Origin: Larix kaempferi
Lineage: Eukaryota > Streptophyta > Pinopsida > Pinales > Pinaceae
Reading direction: 5' to 3'
DNA length: 64,000 bases
Assembly: GCA_027924585.1 (NCBI GenBank)
Contig: BSBM01000076.1
Span: 2,184,501-2,248,500, forward strand
Below the pieces are notes generated by a model that saw only the letters and a program-made list of their open reading frames with translations, did not search any database and was not told the DNA's origin. Shown in pieces: positions 31,875-44,794 of this stretch (position 1 is the stretch's first letter; each line of letters starts with the position of its first letter). The translations under genes and the position numbers were made by a program.

Positions 31875-33621
31875 ATGTCTCATGCAAATGTTTTTGAGGG
31901 AGATATTTTAACTGTCTATGGCCCTGCACAGAATCGAATGCAAAATTCACCTGTGAAGACAAAGATTCTGCATGCAGATCTTGTAGACAAACATGGTTTC
32001 ATGACAATTACTATTACAATGAATGATAGCCTGATCAATAGATTTGGCAACCTCTTGTTGCCTGGAAAAAGTGTTCGAATTATTGGATTTGAATTGAAGA
32101 AAAGAGGCCAATATGATCGTGGAGATGCTATAAATTCCATAGCAGTATTGCCTTCCAGCTAAATTGAAACAATAGATCAAGTCTGCAAGACACGTTGTCT
32201 ACCTCCAGACACTACAATTACTGAGTTGATTTCATCTGATGAAGCATATGTTGTTGGTTCAGTTGCTGCCATAGTAGTTGCATGTGAATACAAAAACAAG
32301 CAATTGGATTTCCACATCAGGGATGGTGAAACTCCAAATGACTATGCAACTGTACTGTCAACTTGCTTTTGTTCTTTCCAAAGTCCAAATAAATTTTATT
32401 TTCTTTTGATTTCATTGTTGATTGCTGATACAATTGCATCTCCATCTCAGTTTATATGTTTTTTTCGATTGCAAATTATTTATACATTTTATTCTGACTT
32501 TTTTTTTTTCATTTTCACAGTTCCAAGTCAATGACAATTATAAAAATTTCTTTCTACAAGTGCAGCAACAACTTGCACAGGACGAGCCACCACTCTATTT
32601 ATTCAAAAACATTGTTGGTCCAGGTCCAAAAGGCAGTCACCTGATAAAGGCCTCCCAGGCCACATTTATTGATCCACTCAATGATGAGTTTGCAATTCAA
32701 GATTTGCTTGTGATTGTTGAAGCTAAGACACAGGTCAGAGACACATTCCATTGTTCTTTGTTAAACTCTGAAATCACTGTAAGAATTCTTCTAATTCATA
32801 ACACAAAATAGAAAAAAGAAAAAACAACATACTTTATTTGTCTTTTCACATATGTTCTATCTTTTCAGTTATCATCCACTGTTTTAAAAGTTACCTGTTC
32901 ATTATATTTTATCATAAACAAGAAACAATCCATATCAACTATTTTACTAACAAGATTATCTATCCAATCCATGTCGATGAAATCAAATATGTTCTAGCTA
33001 GAAAAATGCCTATTTGAACACTGTCCCGGAACAATTGCATGGGTCCATGTCTTTTGCAAAATCCTATTTGCATTTGTACTGTTACAATATTTAAAAAGAC
33101 AAGATATTGTTTCTTTTTTTCCCACCTTTTCTTTCAAATACTTTTAGTAACAGGTCTATTTTTTTTCTCCATTTGTTCTTTACAACTTGTATTTTCTCCT
33201 CCATCATTTCTATACACTTGTACTTATCTCATACTCTGTATATTTTCTATCTTGAAAATTGCAATAGATATATGGATCGCTCAAAATTAAAAATGATTTT
33301 GCACCACCATTCCAATGTACATGCGCAAAATGCAAGCTTCCGATGATCCAAAGCACAACATTCTGTTCTTTTTGTAATGAAGAAAGAACTCCAGCCTATG
33401 AGCATATCTTGCAATGTAAACTGGAAACAGACCAGGGAATCCTCGAATGTAGTCTTCAAGGTGCACAGCTAAAAGAATATTGTCCACTTGTTGCAGCTAT
33501 CTCATATGAACAATATTCCCAGGTTGTTACAACAACAATTCGTCATCTGCGCAAATTCAATCAACAAGGCCTTTTTACTCTTGCAATGAACAACAGAATA
33601 GTCAATTGCAAAAAACTCTAG
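31875..33621 (+). pseudogene. RPA70-like single-strand DNA-binding protein gene, three exons, one nonsense codon
   Basis: RPA70-type proteins coat single-stranded DNA, and Helitrons often encode one. Exon 1 (31875-32351) reads MSHANVFEGDILTVYGPAQN, a first OB-like part (FGNLLLPGKSVRIIGFELKK), then a premature TAA at 32160 and, in the same frame, TTITELISSDEAYVVGSVAAI and LDFHIRDGE. Exon 2 (32521-32733) follows TTTTCACAG and reads FQVNDNYKNFFLQVQQQL, KNIVGPGPKGSHLI and FAIQDLLVIVEAKTQ. Exon 3 (33268-33621) follows TTGCAATAG and carries a zinc ribbon, CTCAKC ... FCSFCNEE, then HILQCKLETDQGILECSL, like the C-terminal DNA-binding domain of RPA70. The exon joins are phase 0 and keep one frame. The first intron donor (GTACTG) is weak; the second (GTCAGA) is acceptable. 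Confidence 0.72.
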
Positions 33622-34435
33622 GCACAAGGTATGCACAAGCAACTGTTAATCTGAAAATAAACACAGCTTTTTCAACTTTTTCAACTTTGTATTTCATACC
33701 TTGTCTCTATATAGATCTTGTTTGAAACAAAAACATGTTCACTTTCAAATGAATTAAACAAAGAACTACAATTTTTTTAATAAAAACATTGCAATTTGAT
33801 CTTCAAACATGCACCATGATTAATAAACTAAATACTAGATTTCATCACTAGCACACAACCATAGTTTTTTGAATGCTTGAAACAATAAAACAATAAGCTT
33901 TCTTAATTTTTGTTGATAGTTTAATCACCCTTGCTATGTGTAACTTTCGAGTGCTTCAAATATTACTTTTTTTTACTATCAATGATCAATAGCTACAGTC
34001 TTCACATTCAATGATGACAGGCTAAAGTTAACATGTATTCACTTTGTTAGTACACAATTTATTTAATCATGTTCTAGAATACAACTTATCTAATAATGCT
34101 ACTGTGTTTGTGACCCAAAGTTGTTGCCCTTCTCTCAAATCCTTTGATTCAGATGCAGAATTTTTGCAATTCAAACTATGCATCTCATTTCACTGTCAAT
34201 GCAATAGCTTTTTATTACGATGTAATGTCTTTGTGCATTTATACTAATTTCTCTTGATCTAATAACAGGGATAACAGGAATTATCCATAGATTTAACATA
34301 TTCATGAATGTAATCAGACTTTAGCATCAAATTCATATATTGAACCTCGCCAAACCTTCTCACAAGGTTGTGCAAACCACTAGATGAAAATTGCATTCAG
34401 ACCTTGCATGTTTATTGCTTTTACCAAGTTATTCT
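33622..34435. other. AT-rich flank downstream of RPA gene
   Basis: I see no gene. The Helentron 3' end should lie in or beyond this stretch, but I could not assign a terminal hairpin. Confidence 0.4.
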
Positions 34436-34439
34436 AGCC

Positions 34440-34760
34440 CTTGTAACAATTCTTCGGTTGGGGGCATTGGTCCAGGTTCATGTTCATGAATACAGGGTGG
34501 ACGCAAAGTTTAACTTTAGATTTGGACAAATTCTTTTTTTTAATTGTTAATGAATTATTTTCTTGGCTTTTGATTGCGGCCGTATGCAGTGACACATGCC
34601 CTGGATGCTGTCACAGAGTAGACGGTAGCATGATGGTGTCACAACGCAGGGTGTGGTTTGTCCTCGGATACTGTGACTGGGATGGTTTTTTTGTTTTGAA
34701 GCTGGTTTTCCTGTGCTTTGTTTGAGGTGTTTAATGCGATGTTGGCTGCGTTGTACTTCA
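34440..34760 (+). repeat. R1 head and GC-rich segment, forward copy
   Basis: TTGGGGGCATTGGTCCAGGTT, GGTGGACGCAAAGTTTAAC and GATTGCGGCCGTATGCAGTG match the R1 head and start of the GC-rich part at 9790-9960 in the same order. It breaks off after GAGGTGTTTAATGCGATG. Confidence 0.75.
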
Positions 34761-34879
34761 TATGCGCATGTTCTGTCATTGTGGGTCTAACAGCCGCAAG
34801 ATTTTAATTAAAAATATTGAGGTTTATGTCTTCAAGGTAGCAAATAGTATTGAAGTTTTGTTATAATTAATTAAAACCC

Positions 34880-35095
34880 CATGTCTCTAACTCCATACTC
34901 TAATCTTGTAAATGTCCCTTTGAAAATTATGTTGATGCTTGTCCATAATGATTCTTAGTTGTTTCATTATATTTTTATCATTGTTTCCCCAATGAACATA
35001 ACTAACAGTTTCAAGGTTATCATCATGGCTTCCCTGGTGCATTGTTCTAAATGAACTCTGAGTATATACATACTAGCAGAAGAGGTGGATTGCGA
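34880..35095 (-). repeat. Inverted copy of the 15270-15450 segment
   Basis: The reverse complement contains AGTATGTATATACTCAGAG, AGAACAATGCACCAGGGAAG, GAAACAACTAAGAATCATTATG and TTTTCAAAGGGACATTTAC in the same order as 15268-15450. Confidence 0.8.
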
Positions 35096-35860
35096 AATGA
35101 CACTATTCCCACAGCCAACTTCTTTCCACACTAACAACTACAGCAGCGGAAGGACAACCCACAAAAACCTTGCAACTGCTAAAACCCATTGATACACTAC
35201 TCCTTGCCTGGAGGATGAGTATAGATCAACCCTGTTTAGGCTCTGTTACATTTGAAACCCTAAACCCTGTTTTTACTTAGCTTATTTGCTTAAACATCAA
35301 CCCCGATAGCAGCCGCCTACAACTAAAAACAACCATTCCTTTGCAAACGCAAAATTCAACCCAGATGCAGAAAATCATTTATCGTGTCTTCGAAATAAAA
35401 AAACCCTAACTAGAAGAAACCAATCAACAAACTCTGTTACATTTAAAACCCTAAACCCGGTCTTTTCTTTTCACTTAAAAATTGCACAAAAATATGCAAA
35501 GGCATACCTGGTCCAGCAAACCAGTAAAGAGAATTCAAACCGGCGAAAAGCAACAGCTGCAGATATTGTCCAAACCAAGTAGACAATAACAGAACCAAAT
35601 ACGATACAGGAGGCTGAAGCGAGAACGTTGATGAAACCACCAAAAATCCTAATTAACTTATTTGATTAAACATCAATGCCGATAGCAACCATCTACAACT
35701 AAAGACGACCATTGCTTTGCAAGCCAAAATTCAATCCAGATGCAGCAAAATCATTTATCATGTCTTCGAAATAAAAAACCCTAACTACAAGAAACCAAAG
35801 AACAGGCCCTGCTACATTTGAAACCCTAAACCCTGTCAATAAATCCCATCCTAGCGCTAC
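35095..35860 (-). repeat. R1 GC-rich fragment and tail units, inverted
   Basis: The first 120 bp contain the reverse complement of the R1 motif GTGGAAAGAAGTTGGCTGTGG. From about 35225, two to three R1 tail units follow in reverse (CATTTGAAACCCTAAACCCTG, TCTTCGAAATAAAAAAACCC, AGAGAATTCAAACCGGCG, GCCGATAGCAACCATC), matching 10855-11770. Confidence 0.8.
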
Positions 35861-36265
35861 CTTGACACTTGGAAACATGAGGCTGAGAGGAGAATGCAAG
35901 AAGAATTTAGCATCTTGCCATCTCCATGAGATCCTAGATGAGAACTCATGTCTCATATTGTCTCATGTTCCATGTTCTGTTGTCCCGCAAAAATTGCCCA
36001 TAGCAAATTCACTAAACAGATTCTCTTATCCTCTTACCTTGAAGAAACATGGATTTGATAACTAAAATTAGGCGAAAATCATTGTCATTGGCCCAAAGCA
36101 TACACAACCAGGTTTCTGTTTTAGAAAATTAAATAAAGAAAATGAATCCGTGCTTCCAAAAAGGATGAAAAGCACACGATTTCCTTCTGTGATTCTCCTT
36201 CCGGACTTAAAAAACTTTTTCTTTGAACAGTTATAAAATATTATTTTGTATCAATATAGAGAAAG
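35860..36265 (-). repeat. Inverted copy of the 17330-17760 segment
   Basis: The reverse complement matches 17340-17760 over most of its length (CATGTTTCTTCAAGGTAAGAG, TCCTTTTTGGAAGCACGG, CCTGGTTGTGTATGCTTTGGG). It follows directly on the inverted R1 tail. Confidence 0.8.
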
Positions 36266-39200
36266 TGCAAGGAGTTAAAGCTTAGACAATAGCAACAGGA
36301 ATAGGCATTTCTGCTTCCAGACAAACCATTGTATTTACAATATCCATATGTATAGATTGGTTATACATGTCTGACTAAAAATAAATACAATCTGCTTTTT
36401 TTTTGCAGCTCATCTATTCATTGAATATATGACAGCTAGAAGGAGACTACCTTCTACTTACCAAAAAAGAACTTTCTGCAACATGCCCATAGCTCTGAGC
36501 CACTTAACCTGAGTTTCAAAATTAGAGGCATTGAAATCAGTCCCTCTACCAATCTTCATGTCTCAATCAACATCCTGGACTATATCATAAAAATACAAAA
36601 ATAATCTGACTGTGATAATTGACTTGACCTAAAACGATTATCAAAGATTCTGTATACCTCCTTGCCTCTTTAAAGAAACTATAGCAGTTCCTTTTACTGA
36701 TACAATCAAAATAAACTGCTTGGAATCTAACAAGGCTATGAATATGGTCTAAATTCAGACTAAAGTTGTGACTCTTGCTTAGAAAGACCCAGGATGCAAC
36801 AAAAGATCTTTGCAAAAAATTCATAAATGATACTAGAATATGATAATTTAATGCTCTTTTGCAATGCAGCTGTCTCTTGCAAAAACCAGTCACAAATCTT
36901 TGTCTTCTACACCAACCAAGATCGTCGTCTTCTACATAATACTTATGTTCTTACTTTCCTTCTCTGCTGGTTCTCAGTCTTTCTACTCATTGACATCACT
37001 CTCGGGTTTTAATTTTTTGTAACAACATGTTTTAGTTTCAATTATCAATTGCTTTTGATGTTAATACTTTCCTTTTTTCAATGTACAGGAAACAAGATTC
37101 AGCACGCTTGTCATTACAATGATCATGATCATTTCAACCGATACCTTGCAAAGAACATATGCAATTTTAAAAAATATTTATGTACATTTGCAAAAAACCT
37201 TTATTGAAGAAAAAACTTTATTGAAATTTTGTTTCTTTTGATCTAATCAGTGTAATTATACACGCATCATGATTGACTGCCATGGTTTTCTACTTATATA
37301 TATAGAACAACAGTCTGTGCGTTTGATATATTGACAACTTCTGTTGTCGTCATTTTGATAAAAAACTATAAATATATATACAAAGACATAAGTTTATTTG
37401 AATGCTTGTTCAGGTCTACATACATGTCTTAAGATTACAATTCTGCTCTTTCATATTATATATTTTGCAGGCATTTGATTACTGCACTCATATATTTTGC
37501 AAAAGTTTTAGAATCCGAGTTATGTTTTTTGATATTGTATAAAATTATATTCTATTGAACTCAATGTCCTTTCCTAGGCATAGATATCAATATATGTACA
37601 GACCTCTTACAAATGTGAATGATGTTCATCTTTTTAGCACTGCTTCTTGTTGAAACACAAACAAACCCAAAACACTTATATATATTCTTCATTTTTTAGA
37701 TGTCATTTACTACATCCGTCACAATAGCTTCATAGCATTTTTTGCAAGTGTCACTATCTTTTTCATTTGCAATTGCAAGGCCATGGTCATTGAAAGCTAA
37801 AATACACACATAGTTTTCATGCTTTGGCAACTGATGTTTCCTTTTTGAATATTTGAAAACAATCCACCTATAAGCTTTTGTAATCTTATTTATAAGTTGC
37901 AAGTATTACTAGATACATGACTTTCCAACATTTCAAATTGCAATATATCAGTCATCTGTGCGGTGGCTAGCTACAGTCTTTGCACATGATTCTGATTGGT
38001 CTGGTTTATGCTCTGTTGTTTCCTGTTTTCAAGTTCAATAACCTTGTAACAAACTTCGTTTCTGTAGAATTGCTTCTCAAATCATGTTTGGTTTTTACTG
38101 CCTTTGTTGTTTCAATAAAAGCATTGTGATTGTTTTCAGTACTTCCATATGCTAAAACATGGTTTATATTGTTTCTAACATTCAAAATGCACTCACACCA
38201 CACAAACAATTGCTTTTGAATGCTTTATGTTCAAATACACAGCACCTGTTACTTAAATTGAACTTTTTTTTAAAAAAATCAATACAAATTCTCTTGCATT
38301 TTTGAAATGATACTGACATTTGCTTCTATTTTTTAGCTCAGCAGTGTATATGCCAGTGATTTTGAATGGCGTTAATGGCATTGCTTGTTTGGTCAAATAT
38401 AAGTAGGTTGGAATCATTTCATTTGCAAAATGACAGTGCAATCTGTGCTGAATGTCTGTTACTCCATTTTATGCGCTTTGCATTTTACTTTTCAACATGC
38501 ATTAAATTGATACAGCTTCAGGCTCCCATTCCATGCAGATTGAATAACATTTACATGTCTGAATATGAAATAAATTTTGAAACTAGGGCACACAACTATG
38601 ATGCTTTCGACTCAGGTTCTAAGAACAAAGAAATTTCTATGTCTTAGTCAACGCTTTCCCTTCATATATGAAAACCAATTTTAGATGCAATGCCTCTCTC
38701 TCCCAAGAGTGTGTTACAAAGATCCATGCATAATCCTAATTCCAAAGCTGCCCACAACAATAGTATTGTTGAGGATTTAGCTATGGAACTATGACCCATG
38801 TCTGCTTTAGAGATTTTTTATACTTTCCCAATCAAATGCAAAGCTTTTACCTTAGTCACAAGCATGTTTGATTAAGTCTAATGCACACTTTACTAATTTC
38901 AATGTAGAGAATCATAAGCCATGACTCCCTCACGTTGGAGAAATTTAGGTTCTCGAGAGATTGTTTCATCTCCCACCATGTTAACTGCATTTGACGATTG
39001 ATCCTTTAGACCTTATCCAACCATACTCCCATTCCCTATTGAACTGAGCGTAATACAGTCTTAGTATAAGTCAAGGTTATTGATGTTAGTTTATACTACA
39101 ATGTTCTATTACCATGCAATTGTACATATCCCACGCTCATCGTGTTCTGCTTGGTCTTTCAATCCATTTTCTTCCCTCACTAGGGACAAATCATCATCAT

Positions 39201-40870
39201 CAACCAACTATCATATTGTTGGTCCGATCTAGCTGCCATCTGAGGATCAAATCTTCTAATGTTGGACAATTCTACAATGGCACATAAAAATATGGGTGTA
39301 GAACTGTATTCCATATCGACGCGAACCTTTGGTCTCCGTTTGCTTGTATCTTTTATTGAATCTAGTCCGTCATATCTGATTTTCATAATCGCAATAGGTT
39401 CTAGTGATTTGTCATCATGTAAGAGTTTCAAGACACCATGCTCAGTTTTATTTAAAATGACCTATTTGAACAACAATTCCTGAATCTTACCCAATTTTTG
39501 TGCTTTGTTAAAAGACAAGAATATGTTGGAGAAACAATGCTATTGTTTTTAGATGAGATTACTTATCAATGAATTTAATTACCTACTTAAGAGCATGATC
39601 AAGTCACTCCTTCCTGGGGAGAACTGAACCAATTTACCTTGTCCAATTGCGCCTTTAGCTCTCCAGCCTCCTAAGTCTGCCTGGATATGCTCTTTCCCTT
39701 TAACTGGACCATTTTTAAACCCATGAATATATTTCAGAAGCCATACAAGAATGTGCATCATATATCATATTTCCTCCTTCAGCAAATTAAATAAGTTGGA
39801 AACTAAGAAAAAGAATTTGTTTATCTCTTAATACTTCTATTGCTATTGAAATTTTCTTTTGTCTAATGAAGTGTATATAGAAGGAAACATGGCCAACATT
39901 TCGAAGACCATGTGTATTGATATTTCTAGGACAGTTGACGTCGTACAAAACATTATGATTGGAATAGGTTCTTCTCTTGAAGAAGTTAAAATCTATGATG
40001 TTATAAAATCTATAATATAATTTTGAATTGATACATTCTACCAATATCATCCTTCATACAATTTGATTAGAACAAAATATAGATTAACTTAATGCTTTTT
40101 TCTGAGATTAATTTCAAGTTTGTTCTTAGCAATGACCTCTGGCTCATGGGATTGAAAAGATTCAGCCTTAAGCAGGATCTGTATTGAGGTTAATCTCACT
40201 GAACCATTACCAACTTCAATCAATGTTAATGCAACTGGAATCTCTCACAACCAAGAATTGGATCATGAGAGAATAACTCTCCATGGTAAAATGATCACAC
40301 AAAGGAAACACACCAGAAATATGCCAAACAAAACATAGGAAATAACAATAGATGTCCATGTATTATTCTCTAGCAGATGGATTTATTATGAGCTGGAGAT
40401 GTAGGCAATTAAACGCATAAAGCATAGGCATATGCAAAGTGCAATTGTTATTCGGGACACCCAAAATGAAAATGTCCAATGCTGATAAAAGTACTACTAA
40501 TTCATGTTTCTTGAAACATATAACTGTAACCGTTGCATAGAAAAATTTTATTGCAACAATTCCAATCAAAGAAGCTAGAGCATACCCATCTTTTGAAACT
40601 TAAATTGCCTAACGAGATAATGGTAAAGTTTTAGGAGCAATAGATTGATTTGAATAGTTTTGAATGTTAAAAACATCTATCACTGCCTATTTAATACTTG
40701 TACATTTCTCATATTCAGAAAGCTCAATATCACAGATATTTTTTAAATGCTTTCATTGCTTTTCAATCATTTGCAATGATCCCTCCAACTAAATCTACAA
40801 CGGTCCAATAATTCTTCCATTGCTTTTTTAGTATGCTACATATGACAAATACATTTTGATATTGTTGATG
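36265..40870. other. AT-rich region without recognised gene
   Basis: Short frames occur on both strands (for example 36585-36893 minus and 38366-38647 plus) but show no motif, no codon bias distinct from background and no similarity I recognise. Nothing else is seen. Confidence 0.5.
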
Positions 40871-40879
40871 GTTTTTTTT

Positions 40880-41045
40880 TAAGCCATACGTCAAGATATT
40901 GACAACTATCTCTTTGTCATTTCTATTGATTATAGAGAATAATGCATTAAAAAATTATGAAGCTCATAGTGAATTTCGCTAGAAATTTAGTTTTTTTTAA
41001 GCCGTACGTCAGGATATTGACAACTATCTCTTTGTCATTTCTTTA
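40880..41045. repeat. Short direct repeat, about 118-bp period
   Basis: ATATTGACAACTATCTCTTTGTCATTTCT occurs at about 40894 and 41012, each preceded by AAGCC(A/G)TACGTCA. From 41045 to 43580 the sequence is AT-rich, with no gene recognised. Confidence 0.75.
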
Positions 41046-43589
41046 TAATGATATAGAATTCTGAGACAGCTACGGTATCATGCTAGATTTTTCATGAAGC
41101 TCCAAAATGAAAAAAAAACTAAGCTGAATTGAAATCATATCAAAACAAAAATTGTTGCTAAAAATTATTGAAATGCAATGCTTATTGGACTTGACTTTTA
41201 TTCATTTTTCAACAAATATTCAATGAAATGGTTTTTTAAAATGAATATAGTAGCACTTTCTGTTATTTGTAAAATATGCATCTAAACAATGACTAAATTA
41301 TTATTTTTTATTATTATACTTTAGAAAAATGATGCTTATATTACTAGGACAAATGCAAATGTTTTCTTTTCCAAGAATACATAAGATGACACAATTATAA
41401 AAGAATAGTCATTTGTCTACCTGCCAATGTAAAAGTTGTAGCAAATTTCTTAAATATTTAATCTTCTATGACATTGTTAAAGACTCTATTGTTATTGATA
41501 GAAATACAATACTGTAATAGCCCAAGGTAAAAAAAAAATTCTCTTTGTCCAATGCTAATAAAATAAGATTAAAAAAAAATTAACATCGCATGTTTAATGT
41601 CAAAAAAAAAAATTAAAGAAACAATGCATGCTTAAAAACAAAGAACATAGAATTATCCTAACACTTAAGCAGTTTTAATCCTTGATCAAGTTCAGCAGAT
41701 TGTACATTGACACAGATCTATTCTACTTCAACAATCTCTGATGTTCTTCATCAGAATCATGTATAGATACTAATGCTTTTTTTCAAAATAAGCATTTGCT
41801 TCACCTGTTACATGTTCTTCTTCAATGATACCAGCTTCTTGCCCCCACTACTTGTCATTCTTCAATAACTAGAACTGGTTATTCACCTTTTTTTGGTTAT
41901 GCTCTAAGGTATTGAAATGGCTTTCTCATCTAAATTTATCAAACACATTTTTTGCAAACGCTCTTTTTTTTTTCCTGGATTCCGACTCTTGCACTAGTTC
42001 TATGTCATAAGATCGAACCTTGTTTCTTTTTCTCCATTGTATAGTTCATCTTCTCACAAAATTGGGTTCTTTTTTCTTCTCTAATTTACTTTGATCTTCT
42101 TAATGTCTCCTTCCTTTTCCCTTCCTTCGAGCCTGCTTTTTTGCTATTTGAAAAGGACAAAATGTCATCAACAATTTCATAGCAACTTTTCCAATGCAAT
42201 TCCAATTTTCCATACTCCAAAATTTTAACCTGACTAAAGTCATTACAAAACAACATTAATTCTGATACTAATCCCTTGATAGTGTCAATTTCCCTGCATA
42301 TTATCATGCAAAAGAACATCCCACACTGTACAATATCACCTGCCAAAATGTTAGCACCTCATATGCTTATCAATACTCTACAACAACCCATACCATGATA
42401 AAATAAGCAGGTTACAAAACTTCACTTAAAGAACAATTCATTAACATTTTTCGATGCTAGGTTAAAGGAAAAATGACATAACTTGTGCCATTGTTTCAGG
42501 CTTTCGCTTCCTTGAATTTTGATCAATGAAGCCAATAAAAATCCCTTCTAATTGCCATAGAATACTTGAGAATGGTTCCAATATCAATGAACCTCATATG
42601 AAGAACATAATTTGATATCCCATTCAAACTTTAACAAACTTGAAATTGTTCAAGATTTTAAAATTGATAAAATTTGCAAGACATCTACAACAAGCATTAA
42701 CTAAAGATAGGAAAAAAAATTCTCATTACAGATAATAAATGAATTTAATAATGTTTCCAATAGGTCATTGCCAAAATCACAAAAACCAACCCCAATGACT
42801 TTGTCAATTAAAATCTTCTCCTCTATTTGTTTTAGAAAGAGAAACTTTTTAAACTATCACCACTCCATTGAAATCAACTTTGATTATTACAATGCAATCC
42901 TTATAAGACTCTGGACAAAGATGATTTCTTCTATTCAGTAACAACAAAAATTCATAGATTTTATGTTAATTCCAACATGGTTATGATTTTGGCATTGACA
43001 ATGTCAAGCAAAAAGAAAAAAGCTCCAACATAGAAACCACTAAAGAGTTAACAATAGCGGAAGATAACGTTCATGACTTATAATCACATCCTACTATTGC
43101 CAATGATACAACATCTATTAAAGCAATAAACAATCCTCCATAAAATATTTTGTGTCTTACAGTTGTCTATACAAGTACCAATTTACATCAAATTTTATTT
43201 CTTTCTCAATCAATATTCAATATTAAAACTATTGTAATCAATCTTCCACTATACAACCTGTCAGTCTTCATGTTCCGCTTTCATATCTTTTTATATCCAC
43301 AATAGAAACAATTATTAAACACATTGCCCGACACATTGTACAATTTATTTATATTTCTTCTACTACTAGTTTATGTTATAGAAATCCAATTGTGTTGTAT
43401 CTATTGCAATTGTTTCCTATCTTATAACCTACTCTAAGCCTTACATCCTCCACCTAATTCTATTTAGATTTATGGTAAGACATATTATGAACATAGCTCA
43501 AAAGCATCTCAACAAGAAAATGAATTTCTATATGCCTAAAATCCCATAAGTGATATCACTTATGTCTAAACATTTCACTTATCGCATAT

Positions 43590-43900
43590 TTCAGCTACTG
43601 ATAATGACGTCTACATACCTAACATGAATAAATATAAGTTATTGAAACTGTAGTTACTATAGCACTCCAATTGATAAATCGATTTGCTGAATTGCTCCTA
43701 ATTCCTTATGCATAAGCTTCAGATAATGATGTCTATATACCTGACATGGATAAATCCAAGCAACTGAAACTATGCTTAGTGTAACAATCTATTTAAGAAC
43801 ACTATTTGTTGCATTGTTCCTAATTCTTTGTTCAATTGCTACTAAGCTTTTGGTACTGAACTTTGATTCGCTAAAATGGATCAATCTAAGCAAATGAAAC
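43590..43900. repeat. Imperfect tandem repeat, about 130-bp unit
   Basis: Three diverged units carry GATAATGATGTCTATATACC-like, ATGGATAAATCCAAGCAAC and TGAAACTATGCTTAGTGT-like words. It is non-coding. From 43900 to 44690 there is no gene except the promoter region of the thaumatin-like gene. Confidence 0.6.
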
Positions 43901-44695
43901 TATTGTTCCTTGCAAGCAATACAAATTGCTTTCTTATGTACTAGCCAAAACAATGTGACTTCACATCTTTGGCTTTAACAGTGCATTCATTTATACAATA
44001 CCTATATTTTCCCCATTTTAAATACTTTATGCTTATATCTTTAACACTCCTAATGCTCAAACACTTTTCTTCAATTTTCTTATATCCCTTGTAAAATCAT
44101 TAAAGGTTATGTCCCCAATCATATGCTTTTGTAGGGGACATGGCCACCTCGTGGCTCTTGTTTAATTTTAAAAATTGAAAAATTTGTTGAGGGAGTGGGT
44201 TTCAGATAATTTACATTGTTTGGGGGCGAGTTTAACTTTTTGTAATTTTCTTTGTTAAAATTATAATTTTAATTGCAAAATTCGACCCCCCTCAATTACT
44301 CCTGACCATCCCAATTATATCATTTCAACAACAATTCTCACGTGACTTTGACAGGAAATTTCTAACAATAGATGATGCAAATTGTGTAGACTTTAGCCCC
44401 CTCCTGGTTTGTTGTTGTTGCTGCTCGGGGCAGAGAGGATTTCGATCGATGAGATCTAACTTTGACAAACACGGACGTACACTTGATTGGCCTGTGTTAA
44501 GGCCGTGCATAAAACGGCAAAAATATCAATGTGACAGTTGGTCATACACTATTTATTATCTAGTGGTACATTTTCTACACCAGCAAACGCTCAAATCTGA
44601 GATTTTCCACAGAGAAAGGATAAGGATAAGGATCAACCATTCTTTACCATCTTTGGAGATGGTTCGTCTTCGTATTCGTGGATTGCTGGGTAGCC

Positions 44696-44703
44696 TATAA
44701 ATA
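44696..44703 (+). promoter_or_regulatory. TATA box of the thaumatin-like gene
   Basis: TATAAATA lies 99 bp upstream of the proposed ATG at 44795, in the usual position for a plant promoter with a leader of about 65-70 bases. Confidence 0.6.
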
Positions 44704-44794
44704 CTTCACGTCTTTACATTCTCACCTCGTCTCACTTCTTCTATCTCTGCGTTAACTTTATTTCATTGTCTGGGAGTAATCTTTTTTAGTTGCA

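Larger units (their letters stand above)
23551..33621 (+). mobile_element. Helentron/Helitron2-type rolling-circle transposon, nearly complete coding region
   Basis: Helitrons move by rolling-circle replication using a HUH Rep nuclease fused to a PIF1-family helicase. Here the plus strand carries, in order, two OTU-like domains (23.9-25.0 kb), Rep with HUH and Y2 motifs (25.5-27.8 kb), helicase (28.6-30.0 kb), an EEP-type endonuclease fused to the helicase C-terminus (30.0-30.66 kb) and a separate, spliced RPA70-like gene (31.9-33.6 kb). OTU plus EEP endonuclease is the signature of the Helentron/Helitron2 group; the endonuclease and OTU are not usual in canonical plant Helitrons. Disablements: a frame change between the OTU domains, a 328-bp duplication before Rep, a TAA at 27613, and stops in the RPA gene. 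The element's termini and 3' hairpin were not located, so the limits given are those of recognisable coding or duplicated sequence. Confidence 0.85.

Noticed and set aside
33622-34435. Helitron 3' hairpin and CTRR end
   Set aside because: No convincing hairpin followed by a terminal motif could be placed by eye, and Helentrons do not share the canonical CTRR rule.
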